A stretch of 64,000 bases of DNA from Siphonodentalium dalli (Eukaryota > Mollusca > Scaphopoda > Gadilida > Siphonodentaliidae), in contig CP136064.1 of the NCBI GenBank assembly GCA_032622095.1, positions 170,946,310 to 171,010,309 on the forward strand, read 5' to 3'. Below the pieces are notes generated by a model, which was not told the DNA's origin, made no database searches, and worked only from the letters and a program-made list of their open reading frames with translations. This document shows, one piece after another, positions 18,130-29,900 of the stretch. The translations under genes and the position numbers were made by a program. Positions within the stretch are counted from its first letter, which is position 1, and every line of letters starts with the position of its first letter.

Positions 18130-18275
18130 GTAAGATTTTGGGGGGTAGGTCCCAAAAATTGGGCGGAAAAAAATGAAAAAAATTGCAGGTAGCGGGGTGG
18201 TGGGTCCCCGAGAGGTGCAAAAACATTTTTTTCGCCCTATATATGTAAAAAATTTCCGCGACCCCCCCCCCCCTG
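18130..18275 (-). repeat. G-tract repeat fragment, inverted
   Basis: The reverse complement begins CAGGGGGGGG...TCGCGGAAATTTTT and shares the G-tract, TATATAGGGCG and TTTTTTCCG features of the copy at 16430 and of the 42916 element. Confidence 0.5.
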
Positions 18276-18426
18276 TATATATGAAGAATTTCATGAAAAT
18301 TGCCACGTAAATTTGCCAGCTGTGTGAACGTTATGATAATTAATGCAATTGTTATCTGAATTGTGCTATGCTGTTTAAATTAAATTAAATGAAATTTAAA
18401 CCATTGAAATAAAAAGAGCCATTTAA

Positions 18427-18840
18427 AGGTACTCAATCCGATCAGACGCTCCTAATTTACTATTTCTTTGGCTTCGGGGGTAAAAGATATTTGATTCTAG
18501 TCGAGGAACCCACCCACCCATCCGAGTGATTATATATCGATGTTTGAAGTCTGCGATTTCTATTTTTTTGTGGGACAGAACTTGCAGGTAAAGATGGATA
18601 ACTCTAAACTCGAGTGGTTATTATTACCACTTGATTTTAGAGTTATCCATCTTTATCTGCAAGACCGTCCATTTGACCGGCAAGTTCTGTCCCACAAACA
18701 ATGGAAATCGCAAACTTCAAACATCGATATCTAATCACTCTGAGCTTTGACGGGTGGGTTCCTCGACTAGAATCAGATATTTTTTGCCCCCGAAGCCAAA
18801 GAAATAGTCATGTAGGAGTGTCTAATCGGATTGAGTACAT
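18427..18840. mobile_element. TTAA-flanked fold-back MITE, copy 1
   Basis: Terminal inverted repeats AGGTACTCAATCCGAT (left) and ATCGGATTGAGTACAT (right) are flanked by TTAA (18423-18426 and 18841-18844). The whole element folds back on itself: CTTTGGCTTCGGGGG at ~18469 pairs with CCCCCGAAGCCAAAG at ~18787, and GGATAACTCTAAA pairs with TTTAGAGTTATCC at the centre. TTAA duplication indicates piggyBac- or Kolobok-type mobilisation; which of the two cannot be told from a MITE. Confidence 0.92.
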
Positions 18841-18844
18841 TTAA

Positions 18845-19680
18845 CGCACGCGTCTATAACATAATCTGACATCAAATTGGGTGATACTAATCTGCTGAAT
18901 CAGCTGCTGTTCAGCAGTTTACAAACAAAACTGATGATCCGCAGATTCGCACGAACTCATTTATAACGTAGATATTCGGTTGCAGGTTGTGCCAATGTAA
19001 TCGGGGAGTTATATCAACGAAAAAGTAGGGAGGAGCACAATTTTACCTACCGCCATGCCCGTTCAGCAGTTCAGCAGCTACGGTTCTCCAGGTTGGCCCC
19101 AATTCAGTTTAACATATTTGTAAAGCAGATATTCGGTTGCAGGTTGTTATGTGCAAATGACTCGAATCTGGGAACTATATATACCTAAATACGGGGAGGG
19201 GAGATGTATATATGTACAGTTCCAGCGACAGTTTAGCAGTTCGTGAATCAGAATCAGAATCCTGTAATTGGGGGAATATCTCCAAAAAGCGGATGGGATA
19301 CCGTTTATCTGACCGCCTGCCAGTTCAGCAGTTCAAAATCCCATTCATCGGATAAAGTTCGTGGAGCAGAATAATCGCCCGAACGCATGTTGTGCAAATG
19401 ACTTGTAATTGTGGGGGGCGCTACGCCCAGCTACATGCCGGAGGGGGCCATTATTGCTGTAGCTAGGTCATGTGGTAAAGTTGTGCCATATTTTATTTGA
19501 ACATATTTTGTTCAGAAGTGTGTAGCTGCTCCAAACAGAGCTGTGTATATCTCAAGGATTTGAAAAGATACTTAATATCTAAAGTTGTCATTAAATAGAA
19601 TAACACTACTCTTTGGAAGCAGGACAGTATAGTATATCAAATCAGTGTTGCAATATTTGATTTTCGCAACTAAATTATAT
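18845..19680. other. Non-coding region
   Basis: No gene seen. GTTCAGCAGTTCA-type phrases recur near 18907, 19064, 19232 and 19322, hinting at an old degenerate tandem repeat of roughly 90-160 bp. Confidence 0.45.
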
Positions 19681-19682
19681 TA

Positions 19683-20410
19683 TACTAGCCGATGAGCCCG
19701 ACGTTGTCCGGGCTATTCAAAAACCAAATTTCAAGTCGATAGCTCTACCCGTTTCCGAGTTCTGGTCTGCGCATGCGCGAAGCTGGCGTCGCCGATAAAA
19801 TTCGTATCCGGGGCAAGATACATTCACATACCAAATTTCAAGTCGATAGCTCCACCCGTTTCTATATATTAGACGTTCCCGTATATCTCTCTGCAGTAAC
19901 GTTGAATGGTAAACAAACGCTCTTTATAGCGATGCGTCAAAAACAAACGCTCATTAAATTATCACTTGATTAACCACCGAAGTGCCGTTTTTGTGACTGA
20001 GAGTGGAGAACGGGTGCTCTGGGCTTCTCCAAAATGCGACGTCGACGATTTCCGTAGCATTTTACCTTTGGATAGGAAGTTTGGTCTCGATCGGTCAACC
20101 CGTTTTCGATTCTATAAAGGACATACAGACAGACAAACAGAGGTCTTCAAAATATATATGAGACTATAGCTGATATGCCAGACTTCGTCGTGGCTATTTA
20201 GGGATTTCGTGTCATCGCCTCCGTCTGGGCAGAATATACAGAATATGGACAAACTAATGTTCGATCGGTCCATGCAGTAACATGCCTATATGAGCGTATA
20301 TGAGCGAGGTCAAGGTCGGGGACACGGTCGCACGTGAAATTGGAGACCCCCCCCCCCCAATATTGTCGCCGGGATCAAAGTAGGCCTACATACCAAATTT
20401 GAGTCGGAGT
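19683..20410 (+). repeat. Dispersed repeat, two head-to-tail copies, class unknown
   Basis: TAGCCGATGAGCCCGACGTT at ~19686 and the related TAGCTGATATGCCAGACTTC at ~20167 mark two units. CCAAATTTCAAGTCGATAGC occurs twice within the first unit (~19724 and ~19830), and the first ends in a GACATACAGACAGACAAACAG tail. No protein is encoded. Confidence 0.5.
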
Positions 20411-20499
20411 GGAATTATATATACTAGTAATCAGATTTTGTTAGTTTTCTTTGTGTCGGGGTAGCGTCGTCGTAACATATAAGTTTTTAATGCAGATCG

Positions 20500-20953
20500 A
20501 AAATCGGTTAGCTAACAAGATTGCCGCATTTAATTTGGTAGAGAGTTATAAATGTCAGGACAGGCTACAGAGAAAGCTCTGTCGCCGACGGTCATAAGAT
20601 TTGCAACGTGAGGGCAGAGAAGGGACGATTCACCAGAACGAAGTGTTCGCCATGGAGTGTATGGATATACCAGGCTGTTAATATATTCGGGAAGGAAATC
20701 AGAGACAAACATCCGACGTACATGGTTGTTACGCTATAGCCTTTCCTTATTCGAAGTACAATTCGGGCAGCGATGTCCTGCAAGCGTTGGAATCTGCTGA
20801 TTTGCGAATCGGGGAGCCGGAATAATAGTATGTCACAGTAGTCTAGACGACTCGTAACAAACGAAGCAACAAGTATTTTTTGCTGCGTCAACAGTGAGAT
20901 ATTTGCGGACCTGGCCAAGGCGTCGCAGTTCTAAGAATATAGACCCGCAGAGG
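20500..20953 (-). pseudogene. 3' part of a CR1/L2-like LINE reverse transcriptase ORF
   Basis: On the minus strand the frame reads FLELRRLGQVRKYLTVDAAK, then (after a frameshift) FVTSRLDYCDILLFRLPDSQ and QRLQDIAARIVLRIRK, then (another shift) PYTPWRTLRSGESSLL and VGDRAFSVACPDIYNSLPN. This is the conserved C-terminal region after the reverse transcriptase of CR1/L2-type LINEs. It is the downstream half of the LINE whose upstream half lies at 28442-29900; the two halves are separated by the 7.5-kb element and rejoin in frame. Confidence 0.88.
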
Positions 20954-21510
20954 TAGTCCATGAGCCATGACCGAGAATGGTACCATTTTGGTGGGCAAAT
21001 TCTCTCAACATTTTTCGCAAAGCTTATAATCTGAAATTTATCTGAGTGCTGGGGCGCACTGTGGCAGTGTAGCTTAGTGTGCAAAATTTGTGTTTCCATG
21101 GAAACGAAGGGTGTTTTTGGCCAGTATAAAAAATATGCTTATAATGGTCTACTACTAGAAAGTTTAATGTAGTAACTCTATCTTTACACTGATATAGGGT
21201 GACACCCTTGGTAGGCTTTCTTTTGACACGGAGTATTTCACCTCTAGAGGTCAAGGTCATACATAAAGGTCAAGGTCATTCACCAATATATTATCTTTTT
21301 TCATATCGGGTCATACATTTTCTACCCACTGATTTTATATATCAGTTTTGAATACGTTATCTTTGCTCCTAAATAATATGTAGCGTATATTCTACATAGC
21401 GAACTTCGTTATTGTTGAAACAGACATGTCATTCATGAGATATAGGTCTTTAAACTTGGTGACCATTTTCCAAAATGGGTGAAAATCGGTTATTTCCCAA
21501 TATATCATGT
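20954..21510 (+). repeat. Left terminal inverted repeat of the 7.49-kb element
   Basis: It aligns by eye with the reverse complement of 27880-28441. Shared landmarks are GGTGGGCAAATTCT, GTGCTGGGGCRCAC, GCAGTGTAGCTTAGTGTG, CATATCGGGTCATACATTTT, CTACCCACTGA and TATATATCAGTTTTGAATACG. Divergence is noticeable, so the insertion is not recent. Confidence 0.85.
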
Positions 21511-22229
21511 TCTGTGTAGTCCAGGCGCTTGGTGCATGGGAATGTAAGAATTGCACAACTATTGATAAAAGCATGAAACTTCCAACATATGTTCCTTGAA
21601 CCTTCCTGATCATTTTCAGAATAGACCCCATCGATATTTGGCCCTGCTTAGCAACGGTTACTAGGCAACTACCCGAAAGTATAAACAGAAATCTATGTTA
21701 TCTAATTTAAAAAAAATACACATGACATGCTAATAGAAAATCTTTGCTGCTTTGCACAGCTGAGTATATCGCTCTACAGATGGTCCGAGGTCATTATAAA
21801 TGTTATAGGTTTAATAGAGATGCAAAGGTTCAGAATAAACAAAGCCAGTGATTAGTTGACAGTTCTGCTATATAATTGAAATTAATAGGTCAGCGGTAAG
21901 GTGTCTTATCGTGTTGGCGGTGTTGTTGGTAGAATTTGATACATTATCATTGTAAACTTAATTGGACTCTATTAACCCAAGTATTCCATGTCCGGGTCAC
22001 CTTTTAACATTTAATCAAAGGCTGCGCTGGTGCAGCATTACCTATCCTGTGTCATTGAATTCTCTTATATTTGGGAGTGACCCATAAAATCCAATATTTT
22101 GTGTTAAGTACATTTGTCTATAATAGTACATAACAGTATACTCTATAATTCAACATCAACACTCTAATTTATTATTCCGATCATAGTAATTTACTATCGC
22201 CAAGGGATGGGTTAAACATTTGCCAATCG

Positions 22230-22712
22230 TGATCGGCCTCTCGTTTTCTGTTGCTGATATATTGTCACTGGTGGGTGTATATGTGTACAGGAATTAGATG
22301 TATGGTCATGGCTGGGGGTTATGAGTATACAGCGGGTGGCTGAATTATCATGAGTGATGTGTATATGCAAGTGTGGAATGTACACATGATCACGTGTGAT
22401 GGCTATTGGTATATACATTCAATGGTAGGGTGTATGCATATACCTGGAGTGAATCTATTGTCAAGTGCGGGGTGTATATGTATATCGTGAGTGGCTATAT
22501 GGCTATGCGTATGACAAATGGGTATACAGGGGGTGATCATATGGCCAATGGTGGAGGGAATATGTATACAATGTGTGACCGTATTTCCAGAATGAGGTGT
22601 ATATGCAAGTCTGGAGTACATTAATGGCCATGTGTACATGGTATAAGTATATATTGAAGGGCTGTGTCGCCATGGGTATGGCGAATAGGTAAACGTATAC
22701 AGGGAGTGATTA

Positions 22713-22785
<73 letters not shown>

Positions 22786-23935
22786 GTGTATACGTGTGTG
22801 TATATGTTTTCTTGCGCTAGCGTTTGCACTGTCGCAACATCATCCTACATATAGTCTATTCCACTTAATGGGTGCATACATTTATAGGGGAGCTATTGTC
22901 GAGCGAGGGCATTGCGTTTGCTGACTCTTTGGGGAGAGAGATTCTTCTAAGCGAATCCAACTCCAACTAGAGTTCCTTTTGTAATTGTATGCACCTGCTT
23001 ATGGTGTGCTGTTGTGACAGTGCATCATAACGTATGTATGTACGGTTGTGTTTGTGTCTGCGCCATGTGTTAGATTGTATATGCGTACGGGTGTGGTCGA
23101 GAGGGCGTGTGTTTTCTGTTGATGTGATATGTAAGCTCGTGTTCGTGTACATACAATTAGAATGGTATTCTTTTCCTCGGTAGTTTGTTCTCTTGTCTGT
23201 CTTTTCATTACTTCTTGATTGCTAAATGTATTTATGTTACATTCATGTATACTATGTCTTGTTAAATCTTCAATACTGGAGGCAATAAAGATATATATAT
23301 ATTCAAGCCTGGAGTGTATGAATGGCCGAATTTGCGGGGTATTGGTCTTTTTGAAGGGCTGTATGGCCATTGGTGAGTTGTATATATATATACTTGGAAT
23401 GACTATACAAGGAGTGACTATGGCAATATATTTGGTGTGATTGTCATGGGTGAGGTGTATATAGAAGGGCTGTATGGCCGTTGGTGGGGTGTATATCTAT
23501 ATACTTGGAATGACTATGGTTATGGGTGTGGTGTATATGTATATCTTGAGTGGCTATATGACCATGGGTGTGGCGACTATATATATATATACTTGGAGTG
23601 ACTCTATGGTTATGGGTGTGATGTATATGTATATATTGAGAGGCTATATGGCCATGGGAGTGGCGAATATGTATACAGGGGTGACCTTTGGCAAAATGTG
23701 GTGTGAATATGTATACAAGGGGTGACTCTTTGCTATGTGATTGTCATGGGTGAGGTGTATTTTCAAGCCTGGTGTGTATGAATTGCCGAGTATGCGGGGT
23801 ATTAGTATAAAAACAAGGACTTTACGGCCATTGATGGGGTGCATATGCATACGTGGAGTGAATCTATGGTTATGTGTGTGGCCAGATATAAGACCGAATT
23901 TGTCCTTGATTTTACTTGGGGAATATTTAGTCATA
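22230..23935. repeat. Degenerate minisatellite inside the 7.49-kb element
   Basis: GGTGTATATGTATAT, GGCTATATGGCCATGGG and GAATATGTATACAGGGGTGA recur irregularly, with units of about 35 bp grouped into higher-order ~100-110-bp blocks, best preserved at 23380-23740. Frames across it encode only repetitive MGV-Y-Y-I peptides and are not genes. Confidence 0.8.
22713..22782. repeat. (GT)n microsatellite
   Basis: About 35 GT dinucleotides with a single interruption (GTATGT near 22737). Confidence 0.95.
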
Positions 23936-24424
23936 TTAAGTGAACAATGGTTTGGAATTTTTTAACAGTTCGAAGGGTCGGGGCAAGGGAATTAATTTAT
24001 CCCAAGAATCAGCTGCAAGAATAGGGATTGTTCGGGATCCAAACCCGGATGTAGGTTGAAAAGTTAAACTTGGTAACGATAAAATGTGTTAAAATGTAGT
24101 CTGTTTATTATACGGATTGAATACAGAGCGTTTACTTCACATCTGTGCGAAACACAGAAAACAGCTGAAACTCGCTCTGATTATGCTTAGATTTTGTAGA
24201 GTATGTATAGGTATTTCGTGTCTTCGGCGACCTAGATTATCCCCACTACAATATACACCAGTATTGAGGTTCAAATATGCCATGTCCATTCAGATGGTAA
24301 ATATATATTAAAATGAGAAATCAGTCCCCACCTACATACGATAAAGTAACTAAACGATCGTATATTCAAATGTGCAATACATCGATAAATCCACAATATA
24401 TTGATGCCCTTGTACAAATGGTTG

Positions 24425-24730
24425 AGACAGGGACGTGACAACAGGTGTCTCAGTCCCCCCCCCCCCCAACTTTGGTCAAATGTTCAACAGTTGGACATTT
24501 GATATACCTGACACAACATTTGTTTGAAATTTCACACCAACAACAGGTTGAAATTGTTCCCGTAGTTTAATATTCCATCAATTTATTAGTGGAGAATTTG
24601 TAGGTTTTGGAACAACATTTGCATATTTTCCTGTTTTTGGTAAAACATTTGGACTGAAATGGCTATCAGAAACTGTTGAAAATGTTCCAACTTTGGGGGG
24701 GGGGGTGGGTGTCAGGTCTCGAAATGTCCA
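24425..24730. repeat. Possible small inverted element with C/G-tract ends
   Basis: GTCTCAGTCCCCCC...AACTTTGGTCAAATGTTC on the left loosely mirrors GAAAATGTTCCAACTTTGGGGGG...CAGGTCTCGAAATG on the right. Similar tract ends appear near 35010 and 35615. No target duplication was found. Confidence 0.35.
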
Positions 24731-25235
24731 ACAAATGGAAAGTTTGATGCCAGTCTGGATGCTAGGATTTAGAAAATTTCATGTTCAGATTTCAAATATT
24801 TCTCACACCGGGACGAACCATGGTCGATCCGGTGTGTCCCGGTCCCTCCCCATTGGCCAGTCAGAAACCGATAATTAATTTAAGAAAACACAAATCGGGG
24901 TGAATTTGCATGGCGTTAGACCACTAGATATTAGCATATTAGGATTGTTCAGGCTCAGATCTACACATTTTCTTGTACTGGTCGGCCTAATGGATTATAC
25001 CCACCCCCGGCTAGTGACAAAAGACTACTGATTCAGTTAGAATATGCTACCATCCAGGCGGATGTGAGGGACCAGTTGGGAAAATCAAAGCCCAGCGGGG
25101 TGGGGAGGTGAAAATAGGGTGTAGTTATATAGAAGGTGGACGCCCCTCCTAACGCGGATACAATCTATAGACACGTCCATGCAATGGGTCGAGACTGCGT
25201 CTATAGCACCATCTACTCACTCTATCAACCACAGT

Positions 25236-25304
25236 TCCCCAAAACAAAAATTGACCCCACCTCAATAAGTACTATTGAGGTGGGGTCAATTTTTGTTTTG
25301 GGGA
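25236..25304. repeat. Perfect 32-bp stem, 5-nt loop hairpin
   Basis: The arm 25236-25267 (TCCCCAAAACAAAAATTGAC... ) is exactly complementary to 25273-25304 around the loop AGTAC. The hairpin lies between two copies of CTATCAACCACA (25222-25233 and 25311-25322). Confidence 0.95.
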
Positions 25305-25324
25305 CCTGTGCTATCAACCACAAC

Positions 25325-26145
25325 TTGTCATTAATGTAGTGAACAACGTTGTTAGTGAAAAAAGTGCTAGAAGCCGCCTCGAGAATTTGAACATAAAACC
25401 TGGTTTAAAATGACAACTTTGTCAATGCATGATGTTTGCCCATGAAATCTTGCAATTAATAGGTTAACGCATAGCTGACTGGAATGCCATGTAATTCATG
25501 AACCTTTGAGTGAGAAAATCGTAGTGAAAGGTTACCGGTCAATGGGACACATCTACCCGTTCCAACTCGCTATTGCTTTATGAGCTGCATTGAAAGTACC
25601 CAAGTAACAATGACGATATTCATCGATTTACCCGAACCGTTCCCGTCGGACGGCTATCGCAAATTCGCTAGTGTCTTCTTTTGTTGAATTCGATGCAATT
25701 AATTACATGGGCACAGCACGTGTTCTGCTACGTCAATAGCAGGTATTGATAAGTGGACCCTGAATGAGACCAAATATCGATCCATATATAGAGTAAATGT
25801 AAAACGTATTATGTCTTATACATGTCTGATACACTTGTATTCACTATGTCACGATGTGTATATACATGTTTTGTGGTAACCAACGTCAAAATATTTCTTT
25901 TATTATTTTTTGTAAAGAGCCCCGAACCCCATCCGCGCCATCAAAATAGAGAACCTTTGCTACTGTAGTTCTATAAACCACACCGTTACATTTCTGGTAA
26001 TTATTAGCTCTATTAGTCATATAGATATTCGAACATTTTCAGATACTAGATAAAACCAGCTGTCTACCGCTTCAATCACAGGCCTAAATTGTTATGTTAA
26101 TATTTTTAAATAAAGTAAAATATAAATAAAATTGCATGTTTTAAT
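25325..26145. other. Non-coding interior of the 7.49-kb element
   Basis: No gene or clear repeat seen. Confidence 0.4.
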
Positions 26146-26148
26146 TGG

Positions 26149-26270
26149 GGTCCATATCAGTATGGGGTCCGTATAAGCCGGGGTCCGTATAAGGCCAGGT
26201 TCGTAACATTCGGTGGTCCGTATAAATGGCAGGGTCCGTATGCATGCGCGCAGGGTCTGTATCAGCCTCA
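26149..26270. repeat. Short degenerate tandem repeat
   Basis: GGGGTCCGTATAAG-type phrases recur five or six times at ~15-30-bp spacing. The minus-strand frame over it is repetitive and not a gene. Confidence 0.65.
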
Positions 26271-26546
26271 TATACCGACGCATACACACCCAGCTTGGAA
26301 GCATTTAATCTACATAGTAGTATGGCAACATTTTCTCTAATAACCAAATAATTTGTATCATTATCTTGCAGTGTGAATTTATAACTGGAATCGGCATTAA
26401 TAGGACTTATGAACATAATATATTTTCGGCTGAACATGCATATGAATGCATTTTCTAACATAACAGTGATACTACAATATTGTTATATATTCTCTGTTTA
26501 TGACATGTGTGAGGGAGGGTGCGAGGGTGTGTTTGGGGGTGTGTTG

Positions 26547-26580
<34 letters not shown>

Positions 26581-26979
26581 CAGATTATTTTTATGCAGTA
26601 CGTGGTGTTGCGATAGCTAATTTGAACACATCATCCTCTGAGAGTGGTTTTTGGGACATGAAAACAAAGATGACTAAAACACTCGTCTCTACGCTAATAG
26701 TGTGTACGCTAATATATTAGCGTAACGGGTTAACGTAAAATGTGAGTTTCGCTAATATTTAGCGTATCGGGTTCAAAGGGTTAACAATTAACAAGTTTTC
26801 TATATATATATGTCCGTGTGGACTTTCTACTTTCTAAGATAGCTCAGGTGTGAAAAACCCTTAAGTCGGGTTTGATCGTGACTTTGTATCTGTATACATA
26901 CAAGGCTCGCCATATTGTCCAGTGTAAGCTTTTGCTTTTTCAACTGTTCCGCAAATAGTTAATGTCATTGACATGGGAA

Positions 26980-27840
26980 CTATATTTTATCTGGATATAT
27001 GACCCCTCAGCTAGGAACGGCCCCCTCTAAAAAGTTTCCACTATAACCAAGAAACAGATAAGTGCAGTATCGTGCTTTAGTTAATATCACAAATCGTGTT
27101 TATTTTGTTCTGATTGTATCTCAAGGGTAATGTATCATGAGTTATGTATTACCACAAAGTTATGCATGATGATGGGAATTGCTTTTATGACTAACCTACT
27201 AGAGGTAGTGGATTATGAGCCAAATTATAAAAAATATACCAAATGTTACCTTTGTCCAATGACATTGACTGTAGCAATTGTCCTTGACCCTATAAGGCAT
27301 ATAGCTCAGTCCATTGATGGATCCTTAATGGCAATATGAGTTCACATCATTTCTTCAAACAAAATTAGGCTCAGGTTTCCAGCAGTGCATGGAAACCAGA
27401 TTTGATCTCGACAGTTTGTCAGACCTCTCACTGGGCATCCCCCAAAAGTGTCCATTATAACTACGCAACACATATGTGAAGTTTCATGATTTAGTTACTA
27501 AAGTCACAAAATTGCAGTTTTTTGGTCTTTATGGTAATGCATCGTCGCTCATGTACTGTCACAATTACCACAACAAGGTAGTACTTAAAATGCAGATTAA
27601 AATGAGACTAAAATGTGCCATACAAAAAAAACAAGGTTCGTTGATTCTCAAAAGCGGCATTTAAAACAATTTTCTTCAAATATATGGTGTTGTTGTCATG
27701 GAAACCTGGGTTTATAATGACATTTGAAACCACCCCCACCTGGGCACGCCCTCCAAAAAGTTTGCCCTATAACTAAGTATATATTTGTATAAGTTTCGTG
27801 CTTTAGTCAATAAATTCACAATACAACCCCTAACGGACAC
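26980..27840. repeat. Three ~350-400-bp subterminal repeats in the 7.49-kb element
   Basis: Blocks near 27000, 27425 and 27735 share a CCCC(T/A)CCAAAAAGTTT..CCTATAACTA segment followed by a TTTCGTGCTTTAGTYAAT segment and, in the first two, CAYAATTACCAC/TATTACCAC. They lie just inside the right terminal repeat. Confidence 0.6.
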
Positions 27841-27879
27841 CAGATAAGTAAATAACTCTATAATATACACAAAAGCACG

Positions 27880-28441
27880 ATATCTTGGGAAATAACTGAT
27901 TTTGACCTATTTTGGAAAATGGCTACAAAATTTAGAGGTCGTTATCTCATGACTGGCTTGTCAGTTGCAACCATAACACAGTTCTCCGTGTAGCCTATAT
28001 GCTCTAGATTATTTCCTAGCAAAGATAACGTATTCAAAACTGATATATAAACTCAGTGGGTAGAAAATGTATGACCCGATATGAAAAAAGCTATTATTTT
28101 GGTCAATGACCTTGACCTTTGTATATGACCTTGACATATAGTGGTGAAATCTCCAGTGTCAAATGAAAGCCCACAAAGGATAGCACCCCATATCAATGCC
28201 AAGATAGAGTTACTGCATTAAACTTTCTTGGCATAGACCATTATAGGCATATGTTTTATATAGGCCAAAAACACACTCCGTTGTCATGGAAACACACATT
28301 TTCCACACTAAGCTACACTGCCCCGGTGTGCCCCAGCACTGACATAAACTTCAGACCATGAGCTTTCAGAAAACTTTCTGTAGAATTTGCCCACCAAATT
28401 GGTACCACTTTCCATTTTTGGGGAGCCTGGCTCATGGACTA
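27880..28441 (-). repeat. Right terminal inverted repeat of the 7.49-kb element
   Basis: The inverse of 20954-21510; it ends in GGCTCATGGACTA next to the AGG target copy at 28442. Confidence 0.85.
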
Positions 28442-29900
28442 AGGTGGTTGATATGTGTCTCCATAAACAGTGTTCGATCGAGATGGACTCCTAGATTTTT
28501 GACACACGGAGAGAAGATAATAGTATCACGTTCTGCTTGCAGTGATGTAATGCACAATTGGTTGAAAATGGATGGTTTTGCCATTGTTTAACATCAGTTT
28601 ATTGGAGGTTTTAACAGAGGAAAGACAGATCCTATTCACTAGGTATGAGTCTTGATCGGGTCTGTCGGAAAGGTATAACTGTGTGCCGTCTGCATACATG
28701 TGCACACATATGCCTTGCGATCGTACAACAGCGCCGATAGGTTTGGTGTACAGCAGGTTTAGAATTGGTCCTAGCACTGAGCCCTGGGGCACGCCATAAT
28801 CAAGATTGTAATATTGTGACAACACGTTGCCAATTTGTATTCTCTGTTGACGACCAGTTAGGTAAGAAACGAACCACTGTAGAACAGTACCGGATATGTC
28901 GAATGATCTTTCAAGTCGATGTAGTAGAATTTGGTGATCAATCGTATCGAACGCTGCACTAAGGTCTAACAGACACAGAATAGAAACGAGACCTTCATCA
29001 GAAGCAACAAGAAGATCAGATGTTTTCTCCAAGACTTTTGATATAAACTGCAGGTTAGAGACTGGTCTGTAGTGATTTAGAATATCAGGATCGAGACCAG
29101 ATTTCTTCAAGAGAGGAACCACAATTGCTTCTTTAAAACAGGCAGGGAACTGAACCACTAGAAAGTGACGCATTAATCAAGTTGGTCAATGTCTCTATCA
29201 TGAAGTCAATATGTTTAATTATGAGGTCTGTAGGTATTGCGTCCAGACTGCACGATTTAGGTGAAGACGAAAGAATAATTTTCCTAACGTGGTCGCACGT
29301 CACTTCCTCGAATTTACTAATTGAAGTTCCAGTGAATGATTCAAACTCAGGTTGGACGTTGCTCTCGTCGAGCATAGATCTAAAATTGTGGATTTTATTA
29401 ATGAAATAGTCACCGAATGCATCAGGCAATTCCGAATCTTGTAAGTTGGTAGGTAAGAGACTAAGAGTGGCTTAGATTTCTTCCCATTCAGCTAGTTGAC
29501 AATTGAATAGAGTGTATTTGATGATTCGGAGCTCGTGATTTTGGAGTTGTAGAATTCCGTACGAGCGTTTCTGGTTAGTGTGTCTACTTGATTAGACTTT
29601 TCAACGAACATTTGGCGATGAATTGTGAGCCTAGATTTGCGCCATCTTCGCTCGGCTTGTCTACACTCTACTTTTGCTTCCCTGATTGCGTCTGAAAAAA
29701 AACAGTCCGCGTAACCGATGGTGCATGTTCGTCCAGAATGGAGCGGAGATTCAGAAACCATTCCAATGGAGTTTTTTGGGGGGTGCTGTAAATACTAATA
29801 ACAATGTCTCCAGCAAGTTTCAGGTGATCAATAGATTTAAAATTCCGTGTAGAAATCTATTTAGAATCTCTAGGACAGTATACACCCGATGGCGTTAATA
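28442..29900 (-). pseudogene. 5' part of a CR1/L2-like LINE: linker and reverse transcriptase, mutated
   Basis: Minus-strand frames read, in order: RQAERRWRKSRLTIHRQMF; DAFGDYFINKIHNFRSMLDE; SPKSCSLDAIPTDLI; then (after a frameshift) [63 protein letters not shown] and [12 protein letters not shown]. About 35-40 residues are deleted between SKVLEK and DEGLVS, compared with relatives. The catalytic YADD is YADG, so the enzyme is dead. Downstream, V-NLGVHLDRTLFMETHI runs to the insertion point of the 7.49-kb element at 28442. Confidence 0.9.

Larger units (their letters stand above)
20954..28441. mobile_element. 7.49-kb element with long terminal inverted repeats, inserted in a LINE
   Basis: The left end TAGTCCATGAGCCATGAC and the inverse of the right end TAGTCCATGAGCCAGGCT begin ~560-bp inverted repeats. 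AGG flanks both sides (20951-20953, 28442-28444) as a 3-bp target duplication. Removing the element and one AGG joins the two LINE halves in frame (THINHL + CGSIFLELRR). No transposase was recognised inside: the middle is minisatellite, microsatellite and AT-rich DNA, so this copy is non-autonomous or badly decayed. A 3-bp duplication is compatible with Academ, Zator or CACTA-like transposases; the family is unassigned. Confidence 0.85.

Noticed and set aside
22406-23725. Several open frames across the GT-rich minisatellite
   Set aside because: Peptides are repetitive in every frame and follow the DNA repeat, not codon constraints.
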